Assembly: GCF_021347895.1 (NCBI RefSeq)
Contig: NC_067113.1
Span: 5,871,489-5,935,488, forward strand
Source of the DNA: Acanthochromis polyacanthus
Taxonomy: Eukaryota; Chordata; Actinopteri; Pomacentridae
Direction: 5' to 3'
DNA length: 64,000 bases
Positions 25,825-37,149 of the stretch are shown piece after piece (position 1 is the first letter of the stretch; every line of letters starts with the position of its first letter). The translations under genes were made by a program, and so were the position numbers. The notes beneath the pieces are model-generated. The model was not told the origin of the DNA. It saw only the letters and a list, made by a program, of their open reading frames with translations, and did no database searches.

Positions 25825-26210
25825 CTGCACGGGAGGGGGGTGCTAAGCAGCCTTTCACATTCCGGGCGAAAACGGTTATTAATTTGTCTAAAAATTATAT
25901 TTTGACTAGACCACAGAGAGAACTTTTAGAGAGAGGCCTCTCATTCATCCCTGTAACCAAATCTCGGGAGGATGGGAAGGAGAAATATATTAAAGACCTG
26001 AAAACCTACCATAGGAGAGTCAAGCTGGCCCTTTTCATTAAAAAATCCGAGCCGCGGGCCAGAAAAATTACACCCTTTACAGGCCCCTCAGCCTGGGTTC
26101 CTCCAACGCCCGAGCTTCCTATGCAGATGGGAGAATTGATAGAGAGGGATTACAATATGGTCCAAAAACATTTTAAACCTATCACTGAACAGTTCAATCC
26201 CTTTGGGATT
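25825..26210 (+). pseudogene. Penelope-like reverse transcriptase, N-terminal fragment
   Basis: The frame reads TVINLSKNYILTRPQREL, then LLERGLSFIPV, DLKTYHRRVKLALF and PFTGPSAWVPPTPELP, with ELIERDYN following. The series 'NLS..LT....LL.RGLSFIP', 'DL..YHRR.KL' and 'PF...S.W.PP...LP' is the conserved N-terminal region of fish Penelope-like (Neptune-type) reverse transcriptases, as I recall them. Similarity ends near 26205 at QFNPFG, before any catalytic YADD box, so it is 3'-truncated. The frame is already open from about 25747, overlapping the end of ORF1 in the -1 frame, so an ancestral frameshift or re-initiation is possible. Confidence 0.55.
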
Positions 26211-28025
26211 ATATTTGCCATCTTCTTACTGGAGTTGTCTAAGAGGCTTAGGGCAGTCTGTGGAGAAGAGTTTCTGTTTGTAATTGGCTGTGGTGGAGTA
26301 TGTGAGAATGTGTACCCACAGGGACACAGCTGAGCAACCAACTGGGTCACCGAAGATTGTTTGTATTTGTAGCTCTAAGCCAGGAATCATTTGAGGTCAG
26401 CCTTGTGTAACCAAGGTCTCCTTCGAGGGATCTTGTAGTAAAATTATATTTTCATTGAACAAAAAAAAAAGACTGTACTGGTGCTCATATTTTCTTGTTT
26501 CTTCATGGGGTTTTACATTTCATTTGTCAAAAAGTGATTCCAGTTTAAGATTCTGTGGCAGTAAGAAATTTGGCATTGATGAGTGATTGTCGTTTTGTCA
26601 TGTTTATGCACTTCAAAATGACATTCAAAAAGTGTAATAGTAATAGTTGGCATGTCATCACCCTGTAGAGTGTGTGGCTCTAGAGCATTGAAAGACATTA
26701 TAGTCAGAGGTATCTGACTGTTCAGCTGCTAAAAACGCCACTTCCCATTTTTTGTTTGTTTGTTTGAAAATTCACTTTACTTATGAGTTCATAGATTTTT
26801 CCTGTGTCATTTGTGCCATGGTGTTTAGCCTCAACAGCTGTGTACAAAAAAGCAAGACAGATGAAACTACCTCACAGAACTAAATTGGTGAGTGGAAAAA
26901 CCATCCTTGCCAGGGAGCATGAACGAGAATGTGGCTCTGTGATGAAGGCAAGCTCATCCACTCCTCCCTGCTTCCAACTACTCGACTTGTGCAAATTTAT
27001 CTTTACTAAAGTTTGATTTTGTAGTTTTGTGTTAAGTTTGAAGTACCCGCCTGTCTGTTTTTCAGAGCTAGACTGTTCAAGCAGTATACTGTCTGTGGCA
27101 TCATTTTAGGAGTCTAACCACCATCGTAGCTCTGATTAGTGGGACTAGCTGGCTCATTCTGTACCTCCCAATTTCTGCTGCCACCGTGTTTCAGTGGATG
27201 TTTAGACTCAAGTCTGACAACTGGATTTTTAGGTCACAGTTATTTCCATGTGCAGGTATCCAGATAGGCACAGCCCACTGGTCCAAAAATAAGACAGTTC
27301 TGCCATTTAAAGCTCATTTTATAACCATGTTTGTGCAGTTACGCTTATTGGAAAATACAGGTGTACTTAGGTGTGTTTTAGTGATTACAGGTTTACAGTG
27401 ATTACCAACTTGAGTGTCAGTGATCACTTTTGTTTCATATTGTTTCTGCTTGGGGCCTGTATTTTCAATATAGTTACTCTAAAGTATTTATTTGTGATTT
27501 TAGAGGAAATAGTCTACTTATCAGTGAAATAATGCAGTTACTGAGAGGTGATAAAATTGTGTACTCAGATGTAATCATTTCTGTTCTGCACTGTAGTCCA
27601 GCATCTTCACCTTTCACTTACCAGTCCTTCTGTCTTTTCAGCACATGCTCTTGCCCATTGCAGCTTTGTGACATTGTTTTCCAGCATTTACACTTGATAT
27701 CTTGCTTCAGCTTGCCTCCTGTGTTTGGGTTCTTTCTCTTGTCTGAGCTGAACAGGTGCGTAGGTGCATGCCGTTTTATTAAACCAGTCTTCATAAAACA
27801 GTTTAATTAAGAGTCAGGGCCCCACCTACGACTGAAGGAAAATAAATAGACTAAATTAATGAGTCTATTAAAATATGGTAAATTATCAATTTCGCACTCT
27901 CATTACTAATTCAATTTATTAACAAAAATCACTGTAATGACAGCTCATAAAGATTTAAAAATTGGAAGTTCTGAGGTTCTAAGATTGGTCACATACCCTC
28001 ATATCCAACAAGTAAATCAACATAT
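26211..28025. other. Intergenic, no gene recognised
   Basis: An A-run at 26461-26470 lies about 250 bp after the retroelement. No supported coding sequence; short open frames such as 27430-27810 have no recognisable domain. Confidence 0.45.
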
Positions 28026-28026
28026 A

Positions 28027-28797
28027 CAGTGCCGTAAAAACACATTTGCTTTCCTTAAATGTTTCAGATCATCAATAAAACTGTCATGTAAAACAAAGGT
28101 AATCAGAGAAAAAACAAAATTAAATTTTTAAATGATGAATTTATTTTTTGAAAGAAAAATTATGCTCAGCCCACCTAGCCCATGTGAAAAAGTAACCTTA
28201 GCTGCTGAATTATCAAATTCATTTGGCAATTGGGTTTAGTTTCATCAATGCCACTTACTGCCAGGGTTGTTGAATCTAACCATCAGTATATAGAACCTGT
28301 CTGGCATTATGTAGATAAAGGGTCTCAAAAAGCAGCACATGATGCCACTTTCTAAAGAGATTAAGGAACAGATGTGAAAGAAAGTCATGACAGTCGTCAC
28401 TCTGAAGGACCACAAAGCCATTGCTGAGACTCTGGGACTCCAGAGAACCACAGTGAGAGACATTATCCACAAGCAGAGAAAACATAGGAGAGTGGCCAAC
28501 ATTTCTCAAAGAACATGTTGACATCTCACCAGGAGGTCACCGAAGAACCCAGATGAACATCTAAAGAACTGTAGGCCTCAGTGGCCTCAGTTAAAGTCAG
28601 TGTACATGATTCCAATAAGGAAGACAATGGGAGAAAATGCTATCCATGGGAGAGTTGCAAAGTGCCAACCACTCCTGACCAAAAAGAATATAAAGGTTTG
28701 TCCAGCATTTGCAAAAAAACTATATGAGCCCCAAGACTTTTGGGATCACATCCTGTGGACCGATGAGTGTAAGCTGGAACTTTTTGAAGTTTACATC
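28027..28797 (+). mobile_element. Tc1-like element, 5' part only, decayed
   Basis: The left end 'cagtgccgtaaaaacacatt' and the leader ('taaatgtttcagatcatcaa', 'atgtgaaaaagtaac') match a third teleost Tc1 family. The plus strand then carries decayed transposase sequence: IAETLGLQRTTVRDIIHKQR near 28410-28470, GRVAKCQPLLTKKNIKV near 28650-28700, and ILWTDECKLELF with the first catalytic Asp at about 28770. Several frameshifts. It ends abruptly at 28797, where the gypsy remnant begins, so the 3' half is missing. Confidence 0.75.
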
Positions 28798-28819
28798 TGA
28801 TGTAAACATGACACCAAAA

Positions 28820-29960
28820 GTGAAAGAGCTAGAAAGTGGGCCACCTTGGAGAACCAGTCTACCACAGATAGGATGACAGTGCCACCATTTGAGGGCTGAA
28901 GGACAGTGACGCAGTCCAGGGTGATGTGGGCCCACAGTCATCAGGGACAGGCAGCGGATGAAGGATAACTGCACTGGGTTCATTAACTGGTTTATTTTGG
29001 GCACAGATGGAGCAAGCTGCGATGTACTCACTGGTGTCTATATCCATGGAAGGTCACCAAAACCTCTGGCATAGGACACAAAGTCCGGAAGATCCCTGGG
29101 TGGCAGGTCAGACGGCTAGAGTGGGCCTACTGAATGATTGCGGAGCGGATGGAGTCAGGAACGTACAGAGAGTGTGTCGGGTCATTGATCCTGCTGTTGT
29201 CGGCTGTTGATCCTGGGCTTGACGGACCTTGGACTCTATCTCACAGGTGAGGGCAGCCAGGAAGCACGTGGGTGGTAGGATGGGCTCGCTCCAGCCAATG
29301 ATGCCACTCCTCCAGGGCCAGCTTCACTGCCAGCAGTTCCCTGTTGCTGATGTCATATTCAGCCTAAGTGTTTTCAGTATTCAGCAGAGCTCTAGGGGAA
29401 GGTAGGGAGGTGGCGGCCTGCGTCTTTTCCTCGGACTGGATGATCGAACACTTTTTGCTTTTCCTTGGTGAAGGCCACGTAGAAGCCTCAGAGGTCCAAT
29501 TGCACCTCCCAGACCTGATCCTCAGCTGCAAGCCACAGCCTTGAGCAAACTCAACAAATAAGCTATGTGAGCACGGTCAGAGGTGTAAGTGATGGGATAC
29601 TGCTCGAACACAAGTGAAACCTGCATCAGGAATGCTCAGCAAGCCCCTAAATCTCCATCATAGCACTCGGGGACAGGCACAAAAGGCTCATGGAGTGCTA
29701 CTGGTGAGCCCTAGCTAGGAACCGTAAGACCTGAGATGGTGGAGTATTGCTAGGATTTTGTGGCAACGACTGCTGTGTAATTAGTGCAGACAGTTCCGCC
29801 ACCTGGCTAGTGAGCAAGCTAATCTGAGAAAGCAAGTTCTGATTAGTTTCAGATAAGCTTCTAAGAAGCTGGTCATGATGACCAATAAGTACCCCCTGAC
29901 TGGTGGATCTGCAGCAGGGCTGGTGCAGGATTGGGGCTAGACTGTGTGTCTGCTGGGTTC
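28820..29960 (-). mobile_element. Ty3/gypsy retrotransposon remnant, internally collapsed
   Basis: Minus-strand pieces occur in gag-to-integrase order but with large gaps. A gag segment is near 29690-29550 (HEPFVPVPECYDGDLGAC, then ITYTSDRAHIAYLLSLLK). RNase H is near 29370-29280 ([20 protein letters not shown], followed by HHWLE). The integrase zinc-binding region is at 29140-28990 (SSRLTCHPG, then DTSEYIAACSICAQNK with the CxxC pair). Protease and the reverse-transcriptase core are missing, and stops and frameshifts are frequent. No LTRs seen. It is a fossil. Confidence 0.75.
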
Positions 29961-30192
29961 ATGGTTTTGGCCAGATGGCACTGTCATATCAGAGGCTTGA
30001 ACCCACAGTGCAAACACACAGTAGCAGGCGGAGACCGATCAAGATAAGCAAATTATTTGTTAAATCAACAACAAATATCAAAAAAGAACTTGTAAAAATC
30101 TGTTTTCAATTTGATTTTAAAGAGGGTTTTTTTGCAACTTCTTGTCAGAAAAACCAAATTATATTGACCACGATTTAATGTATAAAAAAACC

Positions 30193-30253
<61 letters not shown>
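30193..30253. repeat. (GATA)n microsatellite
   Basis: About 15 uninterrupted GATA units. Minus-strand frames reading through it encode only a Tyr/Leu/Ser/Ile repeat and are artefacts. Confidence 0.95.
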
Positions 30254-31185
30254 CATCTGTTTGCACCAAGAGCATGAAGTCTACCGTGACTACTATGTTT
30301 TTTTTGTGATAGTCATTTTTCAATTCCCAAAACAGAATACATACCTTGACCTTCAAAAGACCTATATATGGTCTTGTTCAAGTTGCATGGTAACAGTATG
30401 TCTACATGTGTTTTCTGGATACAACAAAATTGTGGGTTAAAATATTTGTGATCAGTTTCAAAATTTTCTGAATGTCGTGATACAGAAATACACATCAAAA
30501 TGACAGCTATCTTTTCAACAGTTTTCTGAATAGTCATGAAACATTTTCAAAGCTCATTCATCTATTTTGTGACGATGTTTTTTTTCCTTGCACTGGTCAA
30601 TGTGTCTATTTGTGAAAAGGAAAAATTAATCAGATTGTCATATTGTAATTATGTCACACTTTATTCATTCATTTGGTTTTCTGTCGTTTGTAGCACTAGC
30701 TGTCCTGTGGCCTGACTGGCCACTTTCACCCTCTCTTGCTGGTATGATCATTTGATCTTCCTTACCTCACCTGCATTCACTTCCCGTATTAGTCCTGCAA
30801 TACATAGTATTTTCCATAAATTGTGTAAAAATGAAAAATAAAAAAGTTGCATGGAGCCCTTGGCTCCAAAAAGTGAAGCTAATGCAGTGCCTGGATATTT
30901 TCTGGAAGCAGAGGGTGACTCCTCTGTTTACAAGAAGAAGTCAGATTGCATTGAAGTTATTAAGAAAGTAAATCTACTACTCCCTTGGTCTTTTACATAA
31001 CTAAAATTAAAAGTTTCTAATGACTGTATGCTGTCAATCCATAATGTCAAGATTTTCTGAATAGAGCATAGTGTTCATTATGTAACTTTTGGTCCAACTT
31101 AGAATAAATAGACTATTCTATAGTGAGGCTACCTTGTGATTGACACGTTGCTATTGTATTGCTCTAGGACTGTTTTGCTGCCTAA
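30254..31185. other. Intergenic, no gene recognised
   Basis: AT-rich, no supported gene or named repeat. Confidence 0.5.
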
Positions 31186-31560
31186 TTCAATTCAATTCAA
31201 TTCAATTCAATTCAGTTCAATTCAATTTTATTTATATAGCATCTGTTACAATTCAAGTTGTCTCAAGATGCTTTACAGAACCCATATCCCTGAACCCCCA
31301 GAGCAAGCCTTAAGGTGACAGTAGCAAGAAAAACCTCCCTTCTAACAGGAAGAAACCTTGAGCAGAACCTGGCTTATATGGGGGGACCAATCTGCTGCTG
31401 GCCGGCTGGTTGAGAGGGACAGAAGAGATAGAGAGGGAGGGGGACAAGGAAACGTAATACTTGCATGATAAGAGTAACACAGATGATATATACAAAGTTC
31501 GGACCTAACTGATGAGGATCAAAATAAAAGAAATGGCTTCGGTAAAAACAGCAGTTCAAC
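31186..31560 (+). repeat. Teleost interspersed repeat, 5' part
   Basis: Starts with an ATTCA pentamer run (31186-31225), then 'tttatttatatagcatctgt', 'caagatgctttacagaaccc', 'aggaagaaaccttgagcaga' and 'aacctggcttatatgggggg'. This is the usual beginning of the repeat family whose end lies at 19735-20300. Confidence 0.75.
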
Positions 31561-32341
31561 AAAGTTATGCTTTTGACAATAAATAATGAACATTAGAGGT
31601 ATCATACAACCAATTTCATGCTACATCAATAAGAAGCCCTTGATTAATTGGTGAGGTAAAACAAACCACTACCTTTCTTTAGTACAAATCTAATGACCCA
31701 TCACACTGTCATTAAAGATTAGGCAGCCACACAATAACCCTCCTATATTTACTCTGCAGAGGGACTCATTATGTAAAATGAAAGTACACTGAAAATAGTA
31801 TAGCAAAGAAGGTATTCTCACCATTTCTGTCTAATTCTCCTTTCTGCTTTAGAAATGTGCAGCTAGACAATGAGTGATTACAGCTCTGCTTAGAGCCCCA
31901 CACTGATCAGCATTCACATAGTTTGTGGGGGTACTCAGATTCTTTGCTTATTGCATAGGAGGTCATAATGACTGTAAACAAAAGTGGTGTAAGGTCTGGC
32001 ACTATGTCAAAACCAGTCCAGCCACATCTGCCACCTCCAGTTCCACAAAACAAAACAAAATGAATTAATTTTGTCCTGACAGCTGTAATAGAGTTCAGAA
32101 TCAATCTGATGTTACTCCATACAAGCCTAGAATCTGTGTAGAATAGCTGACCTGTTGAATGTGTGCAAAACCACGATATCATCTTTTTTCTTATGCTTAG
32201 ACACTTGATGTGTTACACTGTTGCTTTATCCATCTGCTAAAGTGAAGGCAGTCTGTATTTTTGACATAATTATCGCACTGTGTCCAAGTTCCTCAGGTTT
32301 CTATTGGATACCACAGTACATGTGTAATATTTGTCATACAA
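31561..32341. other. Intergenic, no gene recognised
   Basis: No supported gene or repeat. Confidence 0.5.
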
Positions 32342-32679
32342 TACTGGTCAAAAGTTTTAGAACATTACAATCTATCCAGTTTTTTGACTGAAATTAAGTT
32401 CAATGAATAGCTTGAAATGGCATAAAGGTAAGTTGTGACCTGCCAGAGGTTAAAAAAAGGTAGGTTTACCTAAAAATGAATAATAATTTACATTTTAGAA
32501 TTATACAAAAATACCTTTTCAAGGAACAAGAAATGGGTTAAAAACTTAAAGCTGTTCTGCAGCAGTGGAGGTTGATCAAGTATTAAAAGTTGGTGCTACC
32601 AAATCCTACATGTGTCCCAACTTTTCTTGATTACTTCCAACCCCCTCTGTCTGCATAAAAGTAGTGTTGGAACACACAG

Positions 32680-33222
32680 TGGCACCAAACCCTCCAGAGC
32701 ATTATCTGAACAATACTGTACTGCAGAAAGTTGTATGTTGCTATACCAATGGTATGCTAAGATGTCAGAATAAGAAAAAGTGGCTTGCTGATCGACTACT
32801 GAAGACTGGAAGTAGGTTTTATGGACTGATGAATCAAAATTTGAACCAAAACAGCTACCACAGCATTTTGCAGTGCTAAACAGTACCCTCTGGTATGTTC
32901 CTAGTTGATCAGGGGTTCATCCTGCAGCAATACAATGACCCAAAACATAAGTCCAAGCTATGCCAGAACTACCTTAGGAAAAAAGATGGTGAGCTTGAAA
33001 ACATGGAGTGGCATGTCTCCAGACATAAACCCCATGGAGCTGGTTTGGGAACTGGACAGAAGAGTGAAAGCAAAGAACCTACAAGAGCCACACGGTTATG
33101 GGAACTTCTGCAGCAGAGTTGGGAAGAACTTTCCGAAGAGTATTCGATTTCCTTTGTGGAAAGAATGCCACGAGTGTGTTCAGCTGTTATATCTGCCAAA
33201 GGTGGCTACTTTGATGAGTAAA
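32680..33222 (+). pseudogene. Tc1-like transposase, decayed
   Basis: Recognisable blocks in changing frames: GFILQQYNDPKHKSKLCQNY (second catalytic Asp replaced by Tyr, QQYN for QQDN), GMSPDINPMELVWELDRRVK with the catalytic Glu kept, and the C-terminal ELSEEYSISFVERMPRVCSA, then ISAKGGYFDE. The first third, before 32680, is poorly preserved and the start codon cannot be placed. Inactive. Confidence 0.75.
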
Positions 33223-33312
33223 AAGTTTAGAATATATTTTGGTTTCTAAATAGTTTTTCTTTTAACTTCATTTGTTTATTTGTTCAATGCTTTCATTTCT
33301 GAGTACAATGAG

Positions 33313-33900
33313 ACATTTACATAGCCTAGCCCTGCTAGACCCATGTTCTGAAGGCACAAGGTTCTAGGCACGGTCGACAGGGAGGGAGGCGGGCTAAAAA
33401 GTTGTCTATCAAATCCCTCTGCAGCAATTGGGTAGGTATACAACCAATCAGTGCAACGAATAGGCTCCTACAGCACCGGAAATCAAAGGATGCGGTAGTT
33501 CGGTGAAGCCTTATTTATACAGTCAATGGGTGAAGCTCAAGGATATTACAGACATGTTAACAGAAAGATTATTCGGAGTCGGTGCTAATGGAGCTCAACG
33601 ACTGTTGTTGTTTTTGTTGTCGACCCTGGCAGGGAATTAAATTCGTTGCCGTGGGTTGTCTAGCGCATAGATGGTCTAGCGTGGCTAAGCTAGTTGTTTC
33701 CGGTTGTTTCTGTCAGAATCGTCGCGCCTCTGTCGTCACTTAGTTACGCCCGCCTTCTGACTCTACACTTCATGGTGATTGGTCCGGCCAGTTTTAGGAG
33801 AATCCAGCCTCGAGCCTTATGGAGGGTAACTAGACCCACCCTGACAGAGAATTAAATTCGTTGCCAAGGGTTGTCTAGCACGGCGAGGCTAACATTTACA
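33313..33900. mobile_element. MITE, 570 bp, 9-bp target duplication
   Basis: Element 33322-33891, flanked by acatttaca (33313-33321 and 33892-33900). The terminal inverted repeats 'tagcctagccctgctagac' and 'tagcctcgccgtgctagac' (complement of the right end) agree at 17 of 19 bases. A sub-terminal unit holding 'gaattaaattcgttgcc' occurs twice (about 33634-33665 and 33848-33870). No coding capacity. The surrounding Tc1 sequence reads continuously across it. 9-bp duplications suggest a Mutator-like transposase; hAT (8 bp) is less likely. Confidence 0.85.
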
Positions 33901-33957
33901 TGCATAATTTCCATAAAAAACTGGAAAACTTTTCTAAAACCTTTGACCCTACTCAGT

Positions 33958-34249
33958 ACAGTTTGCACATTTCTATCCTTTAATGCGACTGCATGCATTT
34001 CAGACCTGTACTATACAGAAAGTAATACCTAAACTTCCAGATCCAACTTTGTAAGATTGTCACCATGAATTTCATGCAAAGACTTAACAAGCACCAACAG
34101 ATTACAACATTTTCTCATACTTCTTAAAGTTGTCTTCTTGTGGAGTAAATTATGCCCACATTTAATAAATAAATTAGTAAGTTCTTAGTTATCTTTGGAC
34201 AACCATTGTGAAAATGCAGGACTACTTGACTCAAGCTGTCGAGCAGTAT
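33958..34249. other. Intergenic, no gene recognised
   Basis: Short AT-rich spacer. Confidence 0.4.
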
Positions 34250-34525
34250 TTTTACTCCACCAAGGAACGTGGCGTAGTTATGTGGCGATTGCGTACGTTT
34301 GTCTGTGCGCAACATTACTCAAACAGATTTGGATCAAATTATTAGGGAAGGTCAGAAATGACACAAGGACCACCTGATTAGATTTTGGCAATGATGCGGC
34401 TTATAGTCTGGAGCCACAGATTTGTTCAAGATTTCTGTATCATTACAAGATAGCAGCACGGTGTCCCTGTAACTGTGACAAGTGAACGCTACGACAGCTG
34501 CCTGCTGATGATCACATGTCCTTTG
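34250..34525 (+). repeat. Dispersed repeat, copy 1 of 3
   Basis: Shares 'gggaaggtcagaaatgacac', 'ttgttcaagatttctgtatc' and 'gatagcagcacggtgtc' with 46733-46965 and, inverted, 52666-52925. A non-coding repeat type I recognise from other teleosts; no ends identified. Confidence 0.75.
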
Positions 34526-35189
34526 GAAATTATACAGCGACTGAGCAGCCTTGGCAGACAACTATGTTGTTTTTCTTGTTGTTGTGACACGATTTCTCAT
34601 ACTTAGCAACACACTTGTCAACAAAAACAACACGTTTTTATGTCTTCTTTTCTTTTTCATATTTCAGCTCATAATCACTCATAATCAAACCATTTGCTAT
34701 ATTTGTCCAATATTACAAACTGTCAATCAATGGCATGATGATAAATAGCTAATCATGGTAAATTTCACAAATGTCTGTATGAATGACCCTATTTCTCTTA
34801 ACTAGTGGGTTCCATGGTGATGCCAGCTGTCACTGCTAACTCGCTGTTAGTTTGTTGTTGTTGCCTTTGAAAAAAGGCTAAAATAAAAAAATATATAAAA
34901 ATTAAAGCTCACAGTTGAAAATAACGTGTCTGATATTGCACTGTAAAAGTGAATGTAGGTTAACCAACTAAAAGTCCCATTACATAAAGAGAAGCCCTTA
35001 TCAAAGTTAAATCCCAAAGTTAACAAAAAAAGCACTTATTTAAGAAAGCAAAATTTGAAAAAGAAAACAGAAAACAAAAGTCTTGTTTACTTAACAAAGA
35101 TAACACCCTAACTCAAGTTAAAAGAAGAATAAGTCCTCATTGCATTCCAGCCACTGCATTCCAGTTATTGTTCTCTTTTGTTGTTTTGT
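34526..35189. other. Intergenic, no gene recognised
   Basis: AT-rich, no supported gene. Confidence 0.5.
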
Positions 35190-36395
35190 TAGGGTCCGAG
35201 CACCGAATGGTGCAAAGACCCTATTGTAGTGCTAAGAGGTTTTTTTCCTCCCAAAACGACTGCATTTTTGAGGGCTTAAACATACATGAAAATGCATGAA
35301 AATTGGCACACACATCAGAACTGGCAAAAAATTTGATATTTTATAGGAACTGTGGAGGTGTGTGGCAAAATGGCTCCATAGCGCCCTCTACACATTCCCA
35401 CGGGCAGCAAGTTTCACCTACAGCTACCAGACTTGGTACACATATGCAGCACATCAGGCTGAACACAAAAGTCAGGGGTGGCAATTTTCTAATCCCGACA
35501 GGAAGTGAGCTATTTTGTGTTGAATGCCAGATTTTGAACATTTTTTAATTTTTTTCTAGAGCAAACAGCAGGCCTTAATGAGCAAAAGTTATCAAAATCT
35601 TCTACAAAAGTCAAAGGGCATGTCCATGGCAGCCTCGGGAATTTTGATCCTTCGCCATGAAACATCATGTGCTGTGTAAATGCCCTGAACATGCTCCAAT
35701 CTGCCTGAAACTTTACATGTATGATCAGACTCCTGCCCTGATCACATCCATATGATGAAATACATTAACAGTCATAGTGCCACCTGCTGGCAACAGAAAA
35801 TGTCTTTTTTTTACAATGTCATCAAAGGGCGTGTCTGTGACGGCGCGGCAAGTTTCGTTGTTTCGCCATGAAAATGGAATTATTTATATCTCAGCTGCAA
35901 ATGATCCAATCTGGACCAAAGTCGGGGTCTGAACACATCCAGACTCGTGAATTTAGAAATACTCATAGCGCCACCTGTTGGCAATAGGAAGCATTTGTCA
36001 TTACATTTGCACGTGCCATTGCCCAAAACTTTGTCATATTATTCTGAAAATCAGACAACTCAATATTCCAATCTTGTCGATGCAACAGTGTGAAGATTTT
36101 GGAAATTCATAAAACGCTGTTGCCTGAAACTTTACATGGGTGATCAGAGTCCAATCCTGACCACAACCATAGGCCAATATACACTCTCGGTCGCAGCGCC
36201 ACCTGGTGGTTGGACAGGAAATACTCTATAACTAGCCTCTACATGCTCCAATCTCCCTGAAATTCTACGTGTGATCAGACTCCAGTCCTGACGACATCCA
36301 TAGGCCAAAATACACTCTCAGTCGCAGCGCCACCTGGTGGACGTGTGTGGATTCGCTGACCAGCAAGGATGCGAGGACCCGTCCGACGCTGTTTT
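35190..36395. repeat. Teleost 'gggtccgagcacc' interspersed repeat
   Basis: Starts 'agggtccgagcaccgaatgg' and ends with 'cgaggacccgtccgacgc', the flanks of a widespread non-autonomous teleost repeat. Inside, 'gcgccacctggtgg' or a variant recurs (about 35778, 35968, 36197, 36327), as do 'ctgaaactttacatg' strings, giving a loosely periodic structure. The open frames here are incidental. Confidence 0.75.
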
Positions 36396-37149
36396 GTTTT
36401 GTTTTGTTACCATGCTGTTGTGATCAGCAAAGTTTCAGGAAACCGTGAAAATGTATCTATTTTGTATTGTGTATGTATTTTGTAGACATATCAAGTGTAC
36501 GAAAACCATAAACTAAAATCCATTAAATACTTATTGTCACAGATTTGAACCTAAAACCTGTCAGTTAGATTTGAAAAATTAATTTAATGGTTGTTCAGTT
36601 TCTGCCAGTTGAGCAATCACATGTCGGGAACTGGTAGGATAAAAATACATGAACATAGTGCACTGGTAAGGTCCATTTAGTGGCTGTTTTTGATCATTTC
36701 ATATAATCTTCATGTGCAGGTGGATTTTCCAATTTGTTGTGGAATTGTAGGGGTTAAAAACAGTTCTTGTTTTTACATAGTTTCATGGTTCAAACTGAAA
36801 AATAATGAAGGTTACATGTTGAGAGAGATAACAGTAGTGTAGTAACTGGAAGCAACAAAATGAAGGTAAAGTCACTGAGAAAGTACATAACTATTGCTGG
36901 TTCTTGGGACTTGGCAGCACCTTCAGGGTGCATTTGAACTCTAGGAAAACAGTCATAATTGTCTTAATCTAGTAGTTCAAACCTGCAGTAGCGACAACAT
37001 TAACATGCTGCAAACAATCTGATGATTCACTGATAATGATCTAACTATGACATATTTAATACTCAATCAGTCAGAGGGACCAGAGCAGTAGTTTTATTTA
37101 AATACTTTACTTGCATTTTGATGCTAAAAACCAAAGAGGAGGTTTATGG
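36396..37149. other. Intergenic; contains one half of a local duplication
   Basis: No gene. 36757-36885 is similar to 40121-40256. Confidence 0.5.
36757..36885 (+). repeat. Dispersed repeat, copy 1 of 2
   Basis: Shares 'gctgaaaaataatgaa' (or one-base variants), 'gagagagataacagtagt' and 'agtaactggaagcaacaa' with 40121-40256 in the same orientation. Confidence 0.8.

Larger units (their letters stand above)
23135..26210 (+). mobile_element. SGNH-hydrolase/Penelope-like retroelement, truncated at both ends
   Basis: A plus-strand retroelement body. ORF1 begins in the open frame from 23135, is interrupted by a MITE (23485-24085), and continues in the same frame from 24086 to about 25821. The start of a reverse-transcriptase ORF follows. 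The 5' side stops at the MED23 fragment. The 3' side stops inside the reverse transcriptase at about 26205, so the polymerase core and any endonuclease are gone. Confidence 0.6.
32344..33957 (+). mobile_element. Tc1-like element, decayed, with nested MITE
   Basis: Left end 'ctggtcaaaagttttagaac' at about 32345; right end 'ttttctaaaacctttgacc' at about 33929-33948 is its inverted match. The transposase lies at 32680-33230 on the plus strand. Between it and the right end is a 570-bp MITE (33322-33891). Borders are approximate because of decay. Confidence 0.8.

Noticed and set aside
30065..30356. Tyr/Leu/Ser/Ile repeat protein
   Set aside because: Encoded by the GATA microsatellite.
35190..36395. 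CRISPR-like or satellite array
   Set aside because: The recurring 'gcgccacctggtgg' words are irregularly spaced and belong to a known type of teleost interspersed repeat.
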